From Symbiodinium kawagutii (taxonomy: Eukaryota > Sar > Dinophyceae > Suessiales > Symbiodiniaceae): a stretch of DNA of 64,000 bases. The DNA is taken from assembly GCA_009767595.1 (NCBI GenBank), contig VSDK01025410.1:105622-169621 (forward strand), in the 5' to 3' direction. How positions within the stretch are numbered: position 1 is the stretch's first letter; each line of letters opens with the position of its first letter. Positions 32,254 through 43,831 of this stretch are shown here, in pieces. The position numbers and the translations under genes were made by a program. The notes below the pieces were generated by a model. That model was given only the letters and a program-made list of their open reading frames with translations, had not been told where the DNA came from and searched no databases.

Positions 32254-33116
32254 TTTTGTTATGGAAACGGCTTGTTTTTTGCCCTTTATCCAATCTGGGG
32301 ACAGCGCAACGACAACTTCCGACCAATGTTGCGTCCCCTTTTGAGAAAGTCAGAACCGCTCAGACCTGCGAGAGCCAGAGGTTGTGCACCCCCATGACCC
32401 CGGTGTGTCCATCGATTCCACTACCTCAAAAGTTTTCATGATTTCAGCATTTCATGAATGTAGAAGGTACGAAAGCAAAGTGGTTTGTCCAAAAATGGCA
32501 TGGCCCATGTACCCCCCAGAAATGGAGAGTTTAAAGTTTCCTTATTCATAGTGGTTAATTATGATCTTGGATGGTTGGAAGGTACCACCATTTCTGGACA
32601 AAGATATGGACCAAATCATCTCTGACATCACCACCCTGCCATTCTGCCGCGATCCGAGGTTTTCTGGGACAAACTGCAGGAGATGGCGACTTGACCGGCT
32701 GGGTGGTCACGTCTTGAGATGGTCGTCCCACAAATTCAACCTGGTCGGTAGCCATGAGATGCCATGATCAATAGCTGTAGCTCCTTTGCCTGAGTTTGTG
32801 CCCCTGGAACTGGGGTTAAACCAGTTCTAGCTGCTTTATGACCATGTAAAAAGTAGCATGTTGTTTTTGGGTGGGTGCCCATGCATGTACAGATTCCACA
32901 TGTCCACACCAGAGCAGTGTCCAAAACCCTATTGACTGGGTCTGGGCAAGCGTTACCATGATAAACGAGCTAGGTTTTACAACTCTTCAAATTGGTGACT
33001 GTATTGTCTACCAGGCGGTGATTTGTCGTGAGTAGTGCTTTATGACCTCCAACTAGTAGTTAATCATGGGTGGATCAACAACTACAAAGCTGTGCCGTGA
33101 TTAATCAATATGAATC

Positions 33117-33340
33117 ACCTAGTAGTTGGCCCCATCTAGTATTGATCACCTTAGCAGTTAGTTGGCCCCAAGTAGGGATTAATGGTTGGTGATTCCCTAT
33201 GGTTGGTGATTCCCAATGGTTGGTGATTGATTCCCTAGTAGTTGGCCCCAAGTAGTTGGTGATTCCCAATGGTTGGTGATCTTGTTGGCCCCAAGTAGGG
33301 ATTAATGGTTGAGATTCCCTGGTAGTTCGCCCCAATAGTC
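33117..33340. repeat. AGTAGTTGGCCCCAAGTAG repeat cluster
   Basis: Imperfect repeats combine TAGTTGGCCCCAAGTAGGG with GGTTGGTGATTCCCAATGG in varying order. They look intronic or intergenic. Confidence 0.75.
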
Positions 33341-33469
33341 GTGATCTCAGTGATGAAACGAGCGGCCCCGAATCAGACTCGGCGGCAACTTAGGCGATGA
33401 AGAACTGAAGCAGCTCCTCGAGGCGCCGGTGACATGATGAATTGGGGGCCAGCTTAACGGAACGCCATT

Positions 33470-33806
33470 AAGGTTACCCTCCAGTAAACTAACCTGGCAA
33501 CGGAAAATCACTATTTTTCCAGGGGAACCCTGGGAAATCAGCTATAACTAGTGGATGGTTAAACAAGCATGGTTACCCTCCAGTAAACTAACATGGCTGG
33601 CTGGAAAATCCACCAATTATTGATGGTTTCCCAGGGTTTCTCTACAAAATATGGTGATTTTCCATTGCCATGTTAGTTTACCAGAGCCCTCCAGTAAACT
33701 AACCTGGCTCGCTGGATTTTGACCATGTTTTACAGTTGTTTCACTGAGGGAAACCAACCAAACATGGTGGATTTTCCATTGCCAGGTTAGGGACTACCAG
33801 AGGCTA
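33470..33806. mobile_element. Cluster of family 3 TIR elements
   Basis: The end motif CCCTCCAGTAAACTAACCTG occurs three times on plus, and its complement (GCCAGGTTAG or GCCATGTTAGTTTACCAGAG) twice, around ATTTTCCATTGCCA. The layout suggests two or three overlapping or nested copies. Confidence 0.7.
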
Positions 33807-34420
33807 CACCATTGAGGTTACAGCATTGAGGTGACGTTTAGGTGACCAGTTTTTTTTCTTGCAAGGCAACTAGTAGATCCTGTTAAGCTGCTAATGTTAC
33901 CAGTACCTCAATGGATTCGCTGTTTGTCTTTTGCCAAGTTGTTAATGTTTACAAGACTATGCAGTTTTTTTGGCATGTATTATGCAAAAAAAGCTGGAGT
34001 GTTTTGGTGATTGTTGTGACAGCAAGGGTGTATAATAGCAATGGTGTTGTAATTGTTGTTTTGTGTGTCATGATGATCATTTGTTGGGTCTAATGTCAAG
34101 GTTGTGGTAGAATCCGTATCATTCAACAGAATTGCATGGTAACGACATGTAATGTATAATGATATATCATTGTGTGCCATTAGAGGGAATTACAGTTCAT
34201 TGATTCATCAACGTTCTCTATGATTGTATGTAATTAAGCTATATCCCCTTTAAGGAACATTGCATATAATTCATGTACATACTTCATGGGGACAGTTTTC
34301 ATTTTATCAGTTTCGCTGACATCAAGGGTCGGGCAACAAAGTCCTTCTGGATGAAGACTGTGTAGACTACGATCGACGATGATCACTGACCCTTGTTGCA
34401 ACCTGAAACTCACCTCCTGA

Positions 34421-34500
34421 TGCCTCCAGTTACCATGGAATAGTAGGTAACCAGCTGGTTTCTACCAGCTCATTATAACTGGGGTTGGTTACCTCCTAAT
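34421..34500. mobile_element. Family 4 element copy
   Basis: GCCTCCAGTTACCATGGAAT and GGTAACCAGCTGGTT at the left pair with AACTGGGGTTGGTTACCTCC at the right. Shorter than the 5810 copy. Confidence 0.5.
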
Positions 34501-34666
34501 ATAATCATGACTAACCATTCTCAACCATTATTAACCCTAGTTCTAGCCATCATCATTCAAACTTGGCAAGTGGAAGGGTAGGGTAGCCGAGCCGAGCCGT
34601 ACGATCAACCATGACCGACAAGTCACCATGATGAATCACAGTTCACCGTGAGTCGTCGCAACTGGA

Positions 34667-34874
34667 GAGCTGGGTCAAGCAGTTAACCAGCCTGGCTGGT
34701 TAAATAGATGGTTGATTGTTATCAAGAGGGGATATACCAGCTACATATGGCTGTAGGTCAAGCAGCTAACCAACCAATTAGTAGGGATTACTGTACAATC
34801 AACAAACTCATAGAGAAAATAAGCTGGCTAGTGATGGGGGAACTAGGGGGACTAAGGGTTTTGACCCACAGCCA
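34667..34874. mobile_element. Composite family 2 element
   Basis: The two-module structure is the same as at 32022-32253: GAGCTGGGTCAAGCAGTTAA, then ATATGGCTGTAGGTCAAGCA to TTTTGACCCACAGCC. Confidence 0.7.
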
Positions 34875-34974
34875 ACTGAAGATTTTAATCATCAGTCACC
34901 GGTATACCAGTATTGACAACCATCAGTATCCATGTTTTTTTGTCACTTCATTTCAGCAACCATTAACCATCAAT

Positions 34975-35125
34975 TATCCATCACCTAATCATCAAGTATC
35001 CATCAACTAATCATCAAGTATCCATCAACTAATCATCAAGTATCCGTCAACGAATCATCAAGTATCCATCAACTAATCATCCAGTATCCATCAACTAACC
35101 ATCAAGTATCCATCAACTAGCCATC
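34975..35125. repeat. 22-bp tandem repeat
   Basis: The unit is CATCAACTAATCATCAAGTATC, about six to seven copies with single-base variants. It leads into a longer zone of CCATCA/ACCATC-rich sequence to 35430. Confidence 0.85.
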
Positions 35126-35997
35126 ATGAACCACCACTAACCATCGTTATCATTCACTGATCATCATCAACAATCATGTTTCCATTATTTTCAACCATTG
35201 AATCATCAACTAACCATCCTTAAAACATAAATTTCAAAATTAATTTCTCATCCTTAGCCATCATCAAACCCCCTCATTCACCATCTTGAACCCATCATAT
35301 CATTAAACCGCCTCATCACCCACCATCAGCCCACCATTAAACCATCATTTTCCACTACGTTCAACCCATTGAATGACCAACTAACCATCATTAACCATTA
35401 TTTAACCATCATTTACCCACCATTTCACCATGACCATCATCAACGTCAACCCACCAGGCTGCCCTACCCAACCAGGCGTTGACCCGGCATTGTTGCAGGT
35501 TCTGTGGCCCTTTCTTTGCGTCTTGTCCACTTTGGGTCGTCATCAATGGCTCTCGACGCGCGCTATGTTGGAGGCGAGTCGCCCAGTGGCGCTGGTGAAT
35601 GGTTCGGTGGTTACGAGGGATAAGATCCAGGGCTTTAACGGTTGGTGACCTCGATACAGCTCTTATTTACCACTTATTAACAAGGTTAACTTAACTGTTA
35701 ACTAGGTAAATCAGTGGTAAGAACAGGGGGATTACCCCTAGCTGGTTGATGGTCAGTGGTTAAGTTGGAAGGGATAAGAATGAGCATTTGGTTGACTTTA
35801 CGAGAGCTAGCAAGGTTTGAAAGCCTTTGAGCATAGGCCACCAGAGTTGGACCTGCACAAGAAGGCTTAGTTTGGAGGTGCAGAAGGCGAACACCACTGG
35901 AGTCGAGCACACATGTGGCATGGAACCAAACCGGCTTCATCCACCAGATGATTTCTTGAAGCACAACAATCGTTCAAGTTACATGGTATATCATAAC

Positions 35998-36106
35998 ATG
36001 AGTGTTTCTCAAAATAGGAGTATCCCCCAAATCATCCGACATTAACTATCTATAGTAATAAACCAGCCATAACTTTGGGGTTCCCTACGCTTTGAGAAAG
36101 TACCTA
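35998..36106. mobile_element. Family 1 TIR element
   Basis: It starts GAGTGTTTCTCAAAATAGGA, ends TACGCTTTGAGAAAGTACC, and has the typical AAATCATCC and TAATAAACCA core. Confidence 0.7.
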
Positions 36107-36679
36107 ATTTGACATACAACTGCGATCGGCGCTGAAGTCATAAATCTGAAACTTAATGCCTCCTTTGGGATCTTTTAGACCATGATCGATTCATTGGCCG
36201 GTGAAGGGATCTCCATTTTATTAAACCACCTACAATAACCCTAGTGTTGTTATAAAGACCAGGCAGCATGCACGTCCAGAAGGTTTTAAGTAGCCTCATG
36301 ACTGTTGGCTGATAGTTGTTGGAACTGGTTTCAAAAGCGATCATGTTCGCTGCTGCTTCTTTTGTCACCCAATTCAGATCCGGTTGCGTTCACATAGGTG
36401 ATGGCCTGTCTCCGTACTAATCACAGCGACTTACTTCACTTTTGGCAGATTGCCACCTTTACCAACCATACCTAAGGACAACGGCTTCCACTTGCGCAGG
36501 TTTCCTGCTGCCCGGGGCTGCCCAGCAACCCGTATTGGTTGGTTATGTTGGCTCCAGAGACCATGGACCAATGAAGACGGGACCGGACGGCAGGTGGACC
36601 TTGGCTTTGGTGCTGATGGCTTCATTTGCCACACTCAGTTGAAGGCTGGGTCAGAGGGCAACCTGTGGGCCCTGGTGAA

Positions 36680-36801
36680 CTTGGCGAGCTGGGTCACTTG
36701 ACCAGCGGCTTCATGGGGGAGATCACCAACAATTTCATAGGGAAAACTGTGGTGAATTATGGGGAACCAGGGTGGACTAAGGGTTTTGACCCAGAGCCAA
36801 A
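36680..36801. mobile_element. Family 2 element
   Basis: GGCGAGCTGGGTCACTTGAC at the left, core CATAGGGAAAACTGTGG, right end GGGTTTTGACCCAGAGCC. It directly follows an open frame ending LWALVNLASW. Confidence 0.65.
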
Positions 36802-37288
36802 TGACCAAACTAGTCTCTTGGTACCGACTGCTCGCCTAGCCATTTGCCGATTGATCAACACAAACTACGGAATACTACGGATCAAGTAGAAAGCTCACTA
36901 CTAGTCAGTAGCAACTATTCAATTGTAAAGTATGACCTTATTACTACTGGCACTATGAACAGCACAGGTTATTACCCACAACCAGATATGAGGCGAGTAT
37001 TGAGGCTGTTGAGTGCTGATGTCCAGTTCATCAAACTGATGGCTGTACTGACGATGAACACTAGTTTGGTATATTTTGTTGATATCAATATTTATTTTTA
37101 TCATAGAAATTAAACATCACAAATAAATGTGTTTCTGTTCGGGAATGGCTAAGATATGTTCATCGCCGTATGCCAGGGCCACAGGTTCCAGAGAATACTA
37201 TGATTTTCCGCTGTCATGTTGGCACAAAGATTAATTGAAGATTCCTCCAAGTACGTTGATGTGTTGAGTGCAATTGCCTTGACAGAAA

Positions 37289-38755
37289 ATGATCCAAGTC
37301 AACGTGACTTTACCGAGTGGTCGGAGTGAGACCCTTTCTCTTCCGCAGTCCTCTACTGAATGGGACTTGAAGATTCAGGCGCAGCAGATTTTAGGACAAA
37401 GTTTTCTGCAACTAATTGCTGCAGACGGACATATCCTGGCCGATCCTGAGAAGACTCTGCAAGCTGCAGGCCTTGAAGATGGACACCATGTCACCGCCGT
37501 GTTGCTGCAACCGAAGGTCGTAGCGACGGGCAGGGCCTTTGCACTATGGTCCATCGGTGGCGACGGCGTGATAGCATGGGGCGATCCAGATTCTGGCGGC
37601 GACAGCTCCCAAGTCCAAGATCAGCTGAGGAGTGTGCAACAGATTCAAGCCACACCGGGAGCATTTGCTGCCGTCCTGGCAGACGGATCGGTTGTTACTT
37701 GGGGCAGATCAGATCGTGGCGGCGACAGTTCTCAAGTCCAAGATAAGCTGCGGAGTGTGCAGCAGATTCAAGGCACAGGGAGGGCATTTGCTGCCGTCCT
37801 TGCAGACGGCTCAGTTGTTACGTGGGGGGATCCAGATTCTGGCGGTGACAGCTCTCAAGTCCAAGATCAGCTCAGGTGCGTGCAGCAGATCCAAACCACA
37901 TTTTATGCATTTGCTGCCATCCTTGCAGATGGGTCGGTGGTAACTTGGGGCCATCCAAATTTGGGCGGCAACAGCTCCCAAGTCAAACATCAGCTCCGTA
38001 GTGTGAGGCAGATTCAAGGCACGCAATCTGCATTTGCTGCCGTCCTTGCAGATGGATCGGTTGTTACTTGGGGCAGTCCACACTCTGGCGGCGAAAGCTC
38101 TCTAGTCCGAGAAAAGCTCTGGAGTGTGAAGCAGATTGAAGCCACGCGCTTTGCATTTGCTGCTGTCCTTGCAGACGGGTCGGTGGCAACTTGGGGAGAT
38201 CTACGTTTTGGCGGCGACAGCTCCCAAGTGCAAGATCAGCTCCAGAGTGTGCAGCGGGTTCAAGGCACAGGGGCCGCATTTGCTGCTGTCCTTGCAGACG
38301 GGTCGGTTGTTACTTGGGGCGGTCCAGATTCTGGCGGCGACAGCTCTCTAGTCCAAGATCAGCTCTGGAGTGTGAAGCATATTGAAGCCACACGCTTTGC
38401 GTTTGCTGCCATCCGTGCAGACGGGTCGGTCATTACTTGGGGCAGTCCACATTCTGGCGGCGACAGCACTCATGTCCAAGATCAGCTCCGGAGTGTGCAG
38501 CAGATTCAAGCCACGGATTCTGCATTTGCTGCTGTCCTTGCGGACGGCTCTGTAGTTGCTTGGGGCAATCCAGGTTATGGCGGCGACAGCTCTCAAGTCG
38601 AAGAGAAGCTGCGCGGTGTGCAGCAGATTCAAGGCACGTAATCTTCCTTTGCTGCCTTCCTTGCAGACTGGTGGGTTGCTTCTTGGGGCCTTCCAACGAG
38701 GGGCTGCAACAGTTCTGAAGTCCAAGATCAGCTTGCGAATGTGCAGTGCAGTTAA
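37289..38755 (+). pseudogene. Ubl plus RCC1-like gene with an in-frame stop
   Basis: Starting at MIQVNVTLPSGRSETLSLPQ, the frame holds a Ubl head (about 1-75) and nine RCC1-like units of 41 residues, then meets TAA at 38639-38641. Beyond it the same frame continues through a tenth diverged unit (SSFAAFLADWWVASWG) to LANVQCS and TAA at 38753-38755. The full frame would be 488 codons, the same length as the 62429 paralogue. An earlier unit has GGCACGCAATCT where this one has GGCACGTAATCT, so a single C-to-T change (CAA to TAA) explains the stop. Either the product is a 450-residue protein lacking the last blade, or the copy is decaying. The tail unit has lost consensus residues (ADG to ADW), which favours relaxed selection. 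Confidence 0.7.
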
Positions 38756-39342
38756 GCCACTAGACGGGGGTGCATTTCATTTGTCAGGCCCTTTGTCTTG
38801 GCGTATCTCATTTGTTAGTGTAATCCACTTTTAGGTGTTCGAGTGGTCTCAAAGCCCAAAGTTATACGTGACAAGTGCGTGGCAAAAGGTAGTGCTGCGT
38901 GGGGTTCGTTGATGTTGCTTGTGCATCAGCATCTCCGATGATGTGTTCCTAGTTGATCCAGCAACCACCACTTGCTTTGGTAACCAGTTACGACATGAAC
39001 ATCGTTGTGTCATTTTGCCGTCATCATCCCAAGTTGGGATGAACTTGAAACGTGGCGGAAGCAAAGGACCAGTTTTGGTAAAGAATCACCATGGCTGGAG
39101 CAACACAACCAAGGCTAGGTGGTAACAGCCACGACATGACTGCAGAGGTATGAATTCAGCCAGCCTACTTTTGAAGGGTTCAAGCGTCAACCAGCTAAAA
39201 ATCATATCATTCAAGCAACATCCATACCCAATATTGGTGGTACCATTACACATGTGGTATTAGCCATGCATCGCGGGCCATGAGTATCCTATTTCGCAAT
39301 TACTGCTATCAACAGTCACTGATAAACTATAATAATTCCGTA

Positions 39343-39433
39343 TGCTTCCAGTCGCCATGAAATAGTAGGGAACCAACCCTAGCAATGGTAGAACCCAGCT
39401 GGCTACCAATAATTTCATTGCAGCTGGATGCAT
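39343..39433. mobile_element. Family 4 TIR element
   Basis: TATGCTTCCAGTCGCCATGA at the left is mirrored by ATTTCATTGCAGCTGGATGCA at the right, around an inner GGTAGAACCCAGCTGGCTACC. About 90 bp. Confidence 0.65.
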
Positions 39434-40564
39434 AGGGATTCTGATTCCTAGGCGGTCGTTGCCACCGGTTTTGTTGATGGTTGTGGCGCTGAGTTTGTCA
39501 TCTCAAACTTCATCAACTGGCAGACCACTCGCAATTAACCAGTGCGCGATGTGAGTAGTGTCAGCAGTAATTGCAAGCTTTGCAGATAGATCAGCTGGAC
39601 AGCACACGTTGATTCTTCACGGACTTTTGCAGTGCCCAGATTGAATGCATGGGTTTTTTGACAGATTCAAAACACAATTTTCAAGAAATGTGAACACTTA
39701 TTGGTGATGCTGAAACCAGCTCAGATGACGACATTGATCATTATGATGGTCACAGGTTCCAAAGTCTAGTGGGCACGCGTTTACTACAGGTCTACAACTC
39801 AAAAGCGTCCTCAATGACCCAGCCGAACTCTGTCAATCTCAACACTTAAATGCATCAAAACCAAAATCCCTGGCAATGTCAGCTCAACGGACCATCAACG
39901 AAGTCCGATCGAACATGGATGAACCATACCTACAATTAGAGCTTTACCCAAGGTGCAATGTTGCATAGATGTGTGAGATTCATATTGTGATGGCGTGCTG
40001 ATGATTGTGCTTGTGGTTCGCTGGAACCTCCCAACCTATCAGCAAGTGGTTCGTTGTTCATCACCATTTCCCAATTCATAGGATGTAGTAAGCCATGTCT
40101 CATTTCATTCATTTGTCAATTGATTCGCTAGCCATGTCTAAACCATTTGTTCAAGAAGCTGATTGACCCATCATAGCACATCAATTGCTAAGCACATAAA
40201 GAGAACACACAAATACCTGCTGTTTGTTGGCCTATGTATACTATTGTTCTCTATATGTAAGTCACCTGTATCTAAAAGTTGGTTGACCTATCAAAGCATA
40301 CCAATACTCAAAATATCAGTTCTTTATTGATTAATTGATTAGCTGACCCAACTAGATAGTAGGTAATACGTAACCTAAACCCATCTTACTTAAGTTGTTA
40401 GGCATTGGTCAGCGAACCTACTAAGTTATTGTTTGAAACAATCAATTATTCTCAATGGGTCAACCCAACTATGTAGCTACGTAATCAATAATCAAAACTG
40501 TTTACAGAAAGTCAGATTTGTTCATACAGTTTCGTTTTTAGATACTTGTTTAATTCATATTGTA

Positions 40565-40672
40565 TAGTCAGTTAGTTCGCTAGTTAGTTCGTTAGTTAGT
40601 TCGTTTGTTAGTTTGTTAGTTAGTTTGTTTGTTAGTTCGTTAGTTAGTTTGTTTGTTTGTTAGTTAGTGGGA
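40565..40672. repeat. (GTTAGTT(C/T)) repeat
   Basis: Tetranucleotide-like GTTA/GTTT/GTTC units, about 25 copies. Confidence 0.9.
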
Positions 40673-41088
40673 TAATTACTATTAGTGTAAATAGTATATA
40701 GGGCAAAGGTTAAGACCCTCAATAACCTTTGAGTAGTTGACCTTCGAGTCAAATCTAGTTTGCCCGTATGTTATTACGCCCCGTATAGTATGTGACTGTG
40801 GTCTATTCAATAGTTCACCTGTAAATGATTAAACATTATTAGCACCTATTGTTTGTAATTATAGTAAAAGATCTATATCAAGTGTTTATCTATTAGTGCA
40901 CCTTGACATAATTAGCTATCTAATACAACCTAGAGCCAAAGATAATGAACACTTCAAAGACAGCCTTTGTAGTTCAGCCTAGTATTGACCTCTATAGTCA
41001 ACTATTACTAGTAACTGCAGATTGACTAGTATAGACTATAACCGCATTAAGAAGCCTATCAAATGTAAAGCTAATATCATCTTTAGTC

Positions 41089-41196
41089 ATATGGTGGTTT
41101 CTCAAAATAGGGGTCCCTAAAAATGGTTGATTCATTACTGTAAATGACTAGTAATGGATGATTTGGGGGTACCCCTATTTTGAGAAACACCCATAT
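41089..41196. mobile_element. Family 1 TIR element
   Basis: It starts ATGGTGGTTTCTCAAAATAG and ends CCCCTATTTTGAGAAACACC, about 107 bp. The ends are near perfect. It lies about 115 bp before the first exon of the next gene. Confidence 0.85.
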
Positions 41197-41310
41197 CTAG
41201 TAGGTCACCTTTACATAGTGGCTGATACAGCTCATATGACTTATAACTCTTATGACCCCCTAAAAACCACCAGTCTTTGCGTCGCTCGTTTCCCGTTTCC
41301 GCCTTTCCAG

Positions 41311-41388
41311 GCCCGGTGTTTGGAAGCTCACCGCGTTTCGCGGCGTGGAGAGGCCAAGAACTTCCACGCGTTGTATCTTGCGGCCAAG
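41311..41388 (+). CDS. Exon of an unrecognised split gene (41.3-44.6 kb)
   Basis: CTTTCCAG and GTGGGG bound 78 nt (26 codons, phase 0) reading ARCLEAHRVSRRGEAKNFHA then LYLAAK. Downstream exons at 41896, 42857, 43514 and 44481 share the strand and style and join in phase for the first four. No family is recognised. Confidence 0.55.
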
Positions 41389-41439
41389 GTGGGGATTGCC
41401 TGGAGGAGGGTGGTGAGGATAGGTGGGTGGTGGCTTGGG

Positions 41440-41640
41440 CAACTGGTTGGTTGATGGTGGTTGGTGTTGGATGAGTGCTTGGTTGTTGTTGGTTGGTTGG
41501 TGGGTTGGTTGGTTGGTGGGTTGGTTGGTTGGTTGGGCGGTTGGTTGGGCGGTTGGTTGAGTTGGTGATGATTGGGTGGTTGGTTCGGTGGTTGGTTGGG
41601 CAAATTGGGTGGTTGTTTGGGTGGTTGTTTGGGTGATTGG
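41440..41640. repeat. (TTGG)-rich microsatellite
   Basis: GGTTGGTTGGGCGG and GGTTGGTGGG repeats. The Pro/Asn/Thr-rich minus open frames (QPTNQPTHQP) are artefacts of the repeat. Confidence 0.9.
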
Positions 41641-41895
41641 GCCCGGATACTTGCGGTATCCCTCGGTCAGAATGGCAGTCCACAAATTTGTGCCGTGATG
41701 ATGGATCGTTTGTAGGATAGTGAGGTTGCAAGCCTCGTTGCCACCAAGGTCATAGCCAACTTACAACTAATGGGATGAACCATTATTGGAATCAAAGCAG
41801 CTTAGATTCAGAGGAGAACATGTCCAGAAAAAATCTCAAACCATAGCAGCCACAGGACCCTTAATTAAACCACAAACAACGCCATAGTTCTCAAG

Positions 41896-42036
41896 ATCAT
41901 CACCCTCCCGTGGGATGAGTCGCAGGATGAAGATGCCGCCCAATGGCTGGGTGATGCGGTGGAGTTCAAACTCCTGGGGGACGAGGCTTGCTGCGTGGAA
42001 TTCGACGAGCTGGATGTGCAGCACCTGGGGATAGAA
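41896..42036 (+). CDS. Exon, acidic
   Basis: 141 nt (47 codons, phase 0) end at a GTGGGA donor. The frame reads IITLPWDESQDEDAAQWLGD, then FKLLGDEACCVEFDELDVQH. This is strongly coding in character, and the other frames are broken. The acceptor is taken as TCTCAAG, which is weak. Confidence 0.55.
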
Positions 42037-42055
42037 GTGGGATGATATTGATATG

Positions 42056-42162
42056 GCGAGCTGGGTCAAGCAGTTCACCAACCAATGACTCATGGGGGAT
42101 AAGTTCACCAACAAACTATAGGAAAAATTAGTGAATGATGGGCTTTGACCCACAGCTATATA
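42056..42162. mobile_element. Family 2 element
   Basis: GGCGAGCTGGGTCAAGCAG at the left, ACAAACTATAGGAAAAATTA core, GGGCTTTGACCCACAGC at the right. It starts 20 bp after the donor at 42037, so it fills the start of that intron. Confidence 0.7.
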
Positions 42163-42564
42163 ACCACAGCAAATGACCCTGGAAGCTGTGTGAACTAACC
42201 CCTAGAACCATGGAGATAGTACCCGCTTGCAAAGTGGGGATGTACATCCAAGTATGGGCCGCCAAACATCCCAATAATAGATCAATGAACATCCAAATAA
42301 GTTGGACTAATGACGTGGGAATGTTTGGCTCACCCTGACATATTGTACCCCCCAAGAAGAATGATCGTTTCAGACCGATATGTGTATGGACACATCGACT
42401 GAAATATGTTTTTGAAATTTCTATATAGTCATACTACAGTATTGTTGATTGATTATGATTCTTTATGATTGTTTGGTTATCGTTGTTTTGAATTGTTGGT
42501 TATCGTATAGCCGGTATGGTTGTTTGTTGGAAAATTATATAGACGCTTTAAAAAGCACAATAAG

Positions 42565-42815
42565 TTTGTCTCTCAAAATAGGAGACCTCAAAAAATAGAT
42601 GCTTTAGAATAGATGTTTTCCTACTATAAGTGGTTAATCATGATATCAAGGATGATCACTGGAGGCACCCCTAAGACTTGGGCAACAGGGGCGGTTCCTC
42701 AGAATACGGGACCTCCCAAATCATGTGATATTAATCATTAACTACTAAATACAGGAATAATCCATCCAGCTTTTAGGGTTCCACATCATAATATTATGAG
42801 ACACCCTCGTGTAGG
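42565..42815. mobile_element. Diverged family 1 element or elements
   Basis: TCTCAAAATAGGAGACC at 42570 and CCTCAGAATACGGGACCTCC at 42696 look like left ends, and ATTATGAGACACCC at 42793 like a right end. Probably two partly overlapping old copies. Confidence 0.5.
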
Positions 42816-42856
42816 TAAGGGTATAACCTAATCCCCATGCTTCCTATGATCCACAG

Positions 42857-42959
42857 ATCGACTTGGAAGAGTACGACGAGTCCGGCGAAGCACGGCAGAA
42901 GTGGAAAGATGCCTTGGAGTCAGCAGGGACCGAGCAAGGGGGTGTGTGGGAGGTGGAAG
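42857..42959 (+). CDS. Exon, charged
   Basis: GATCCACAG and a GTGTCC donor bound 103 nt. The frame reads IDLEEYDESGEARQKWKDAL then ESAGTEQGGVWEVE, in phase with the 41896 exon. It ends one base into a codon. Confidence 0.6.
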
Positions 42960-43513
42960 GTGTCCAAGCAAGATGAGTAGGGATCAATGATGTGTAATTG
43001 GTGGTGTTAAACATGTTTCATTGTCCCAAGGATGTGGGATAGTTGATAGCCGCTGGCTCCACCAGGTAGTTGGCTGATGGACATTTTTTTCAGGGGTTGA
43101 ATCATGTTGAAACATATTGAAACCACCAAGCAGACGTGTAAAGGAGGCAACCATTTTTTGGGGAAGTTTGATGGTATTTGCTTGCAATCAGCAGCAAGTT
43201 CTTTTGAGACTACACTCAAATCCCAAGATTCTGAAGTATTTTAATGGAAGTCTGTGTTTAGCGCCTGAAAGCAGTGAGAATTGGTGGAAAATAATTTGCT
43301 GGTTGTGTGATTGCTTGCATGGTTAGTTGCTTTCGCTAGAGACCATGGGAGGCTTGGTTGCATAACTTGATGCAGGTCTCTATGCGATGTCATAGCGAGT
43401 CACGGTTATACAGTTATACGTTAAAGGTCAGAATCTATGCCTAGCAATTTTCAACCCATTCCGCTAATAAACATTGTTTTTTTTGCCTGATTGGATGTTA
43501 CCCTTCTGTGCAG

Positions 43514-43640
43514 AAAAGTCCACATGGGATTGGCTCAAAATGGGATGGTTACCACCCCCTCCTAGAGTTGTGCATGGAACACCGGCGCAGGATGGAGCGC
43601 AACGAAATCCTGCAAGTTCTTTGTGGCACCTTGGATAAGT
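43514..43640 (+). CDS. Exon, two open frames
   Basis: The acceptor is CTTCTGTGCAG. In phase with the previous exon the frame reads EKSTWDWLKMGWLPPPPRVV then HGTPAQDGAQ. A second frame (SKWDGYHPLLELCMEHRRRM) is equally open and runs to 43700. Phase favours the first; character slightly favours the second. The donor is uncertain. Confidence 0.45.
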
Positions 43641-43729
43641 CGGCAGTTGTTTCTGGTGATTCCCAATTGCTAACGCTTTTGCCCCGGCCATACCTGCTAT
43701 GGTGATGGATTTACCCGCAGGTGCTTCTC

Positions 43730-43831
43730 AAATTGGGGGAGCTCTAAAGTCACCCAATGATCATTAAACGGAGACTATGGCTGGGGCTGATTTTCCCGTA
43801 AATACCCCATTCTGAAAAACTATCATATGGA
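43730..43831. mobile_element. Family 1 TIR element, diverged
   Basis: GGTGCTTCTCAAATTGGGGG at the left and CCCCATTCTGAAAAACTATC at the right. Confidence 0.55.

Larger units (their letters stand above)
31202..37288. other. Exon-poor region with several weak candidate exons
   Basis: Candidate plus frames without firm borders are: 31890-32040 (EIQLKRWLLAMVDDCRLGP), 32290-32440 (NLGTAQRQLPTNVASPFEK), 33371-33431 (RLGGNLGDEELKQLLEAPV), 35500-35625 (LSLRLVHFGSSSMALDARY, loosely like a myosin strand after the P-loop) and 36490-36700. They may continue the myosin-like gene. The rest is repeats and TIR elements listed separately. Confidence 0.35.
38756..41310. other. Gene-poor AT-rich stretch
   Basis: The first 150 bp resemble the 3' flank of the 28895 gene (GGTCTCAAAGCCCA motif). 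After that no convincing exon is seen. It contains TIR elements and a GTTAGTTAGTTC-type repeat (40565-40672). Confidence 0.5.

Noticed and set aside
41260-41731. Asn/Pro/Thr-rich minus-strand proteins of 91-198 codons
   Set aside because: Mostly a translated TTGG-type repeat; the plus exon at 41311-41388 with AG/GT borders explains the non-repeat part.
43514-43560. Spliced-leader-like CTCAAAATGGGATGG on the reverse complement
   Set aside because: The order of the motif does not match the dinoflagellate leader; it lies inside an exon.
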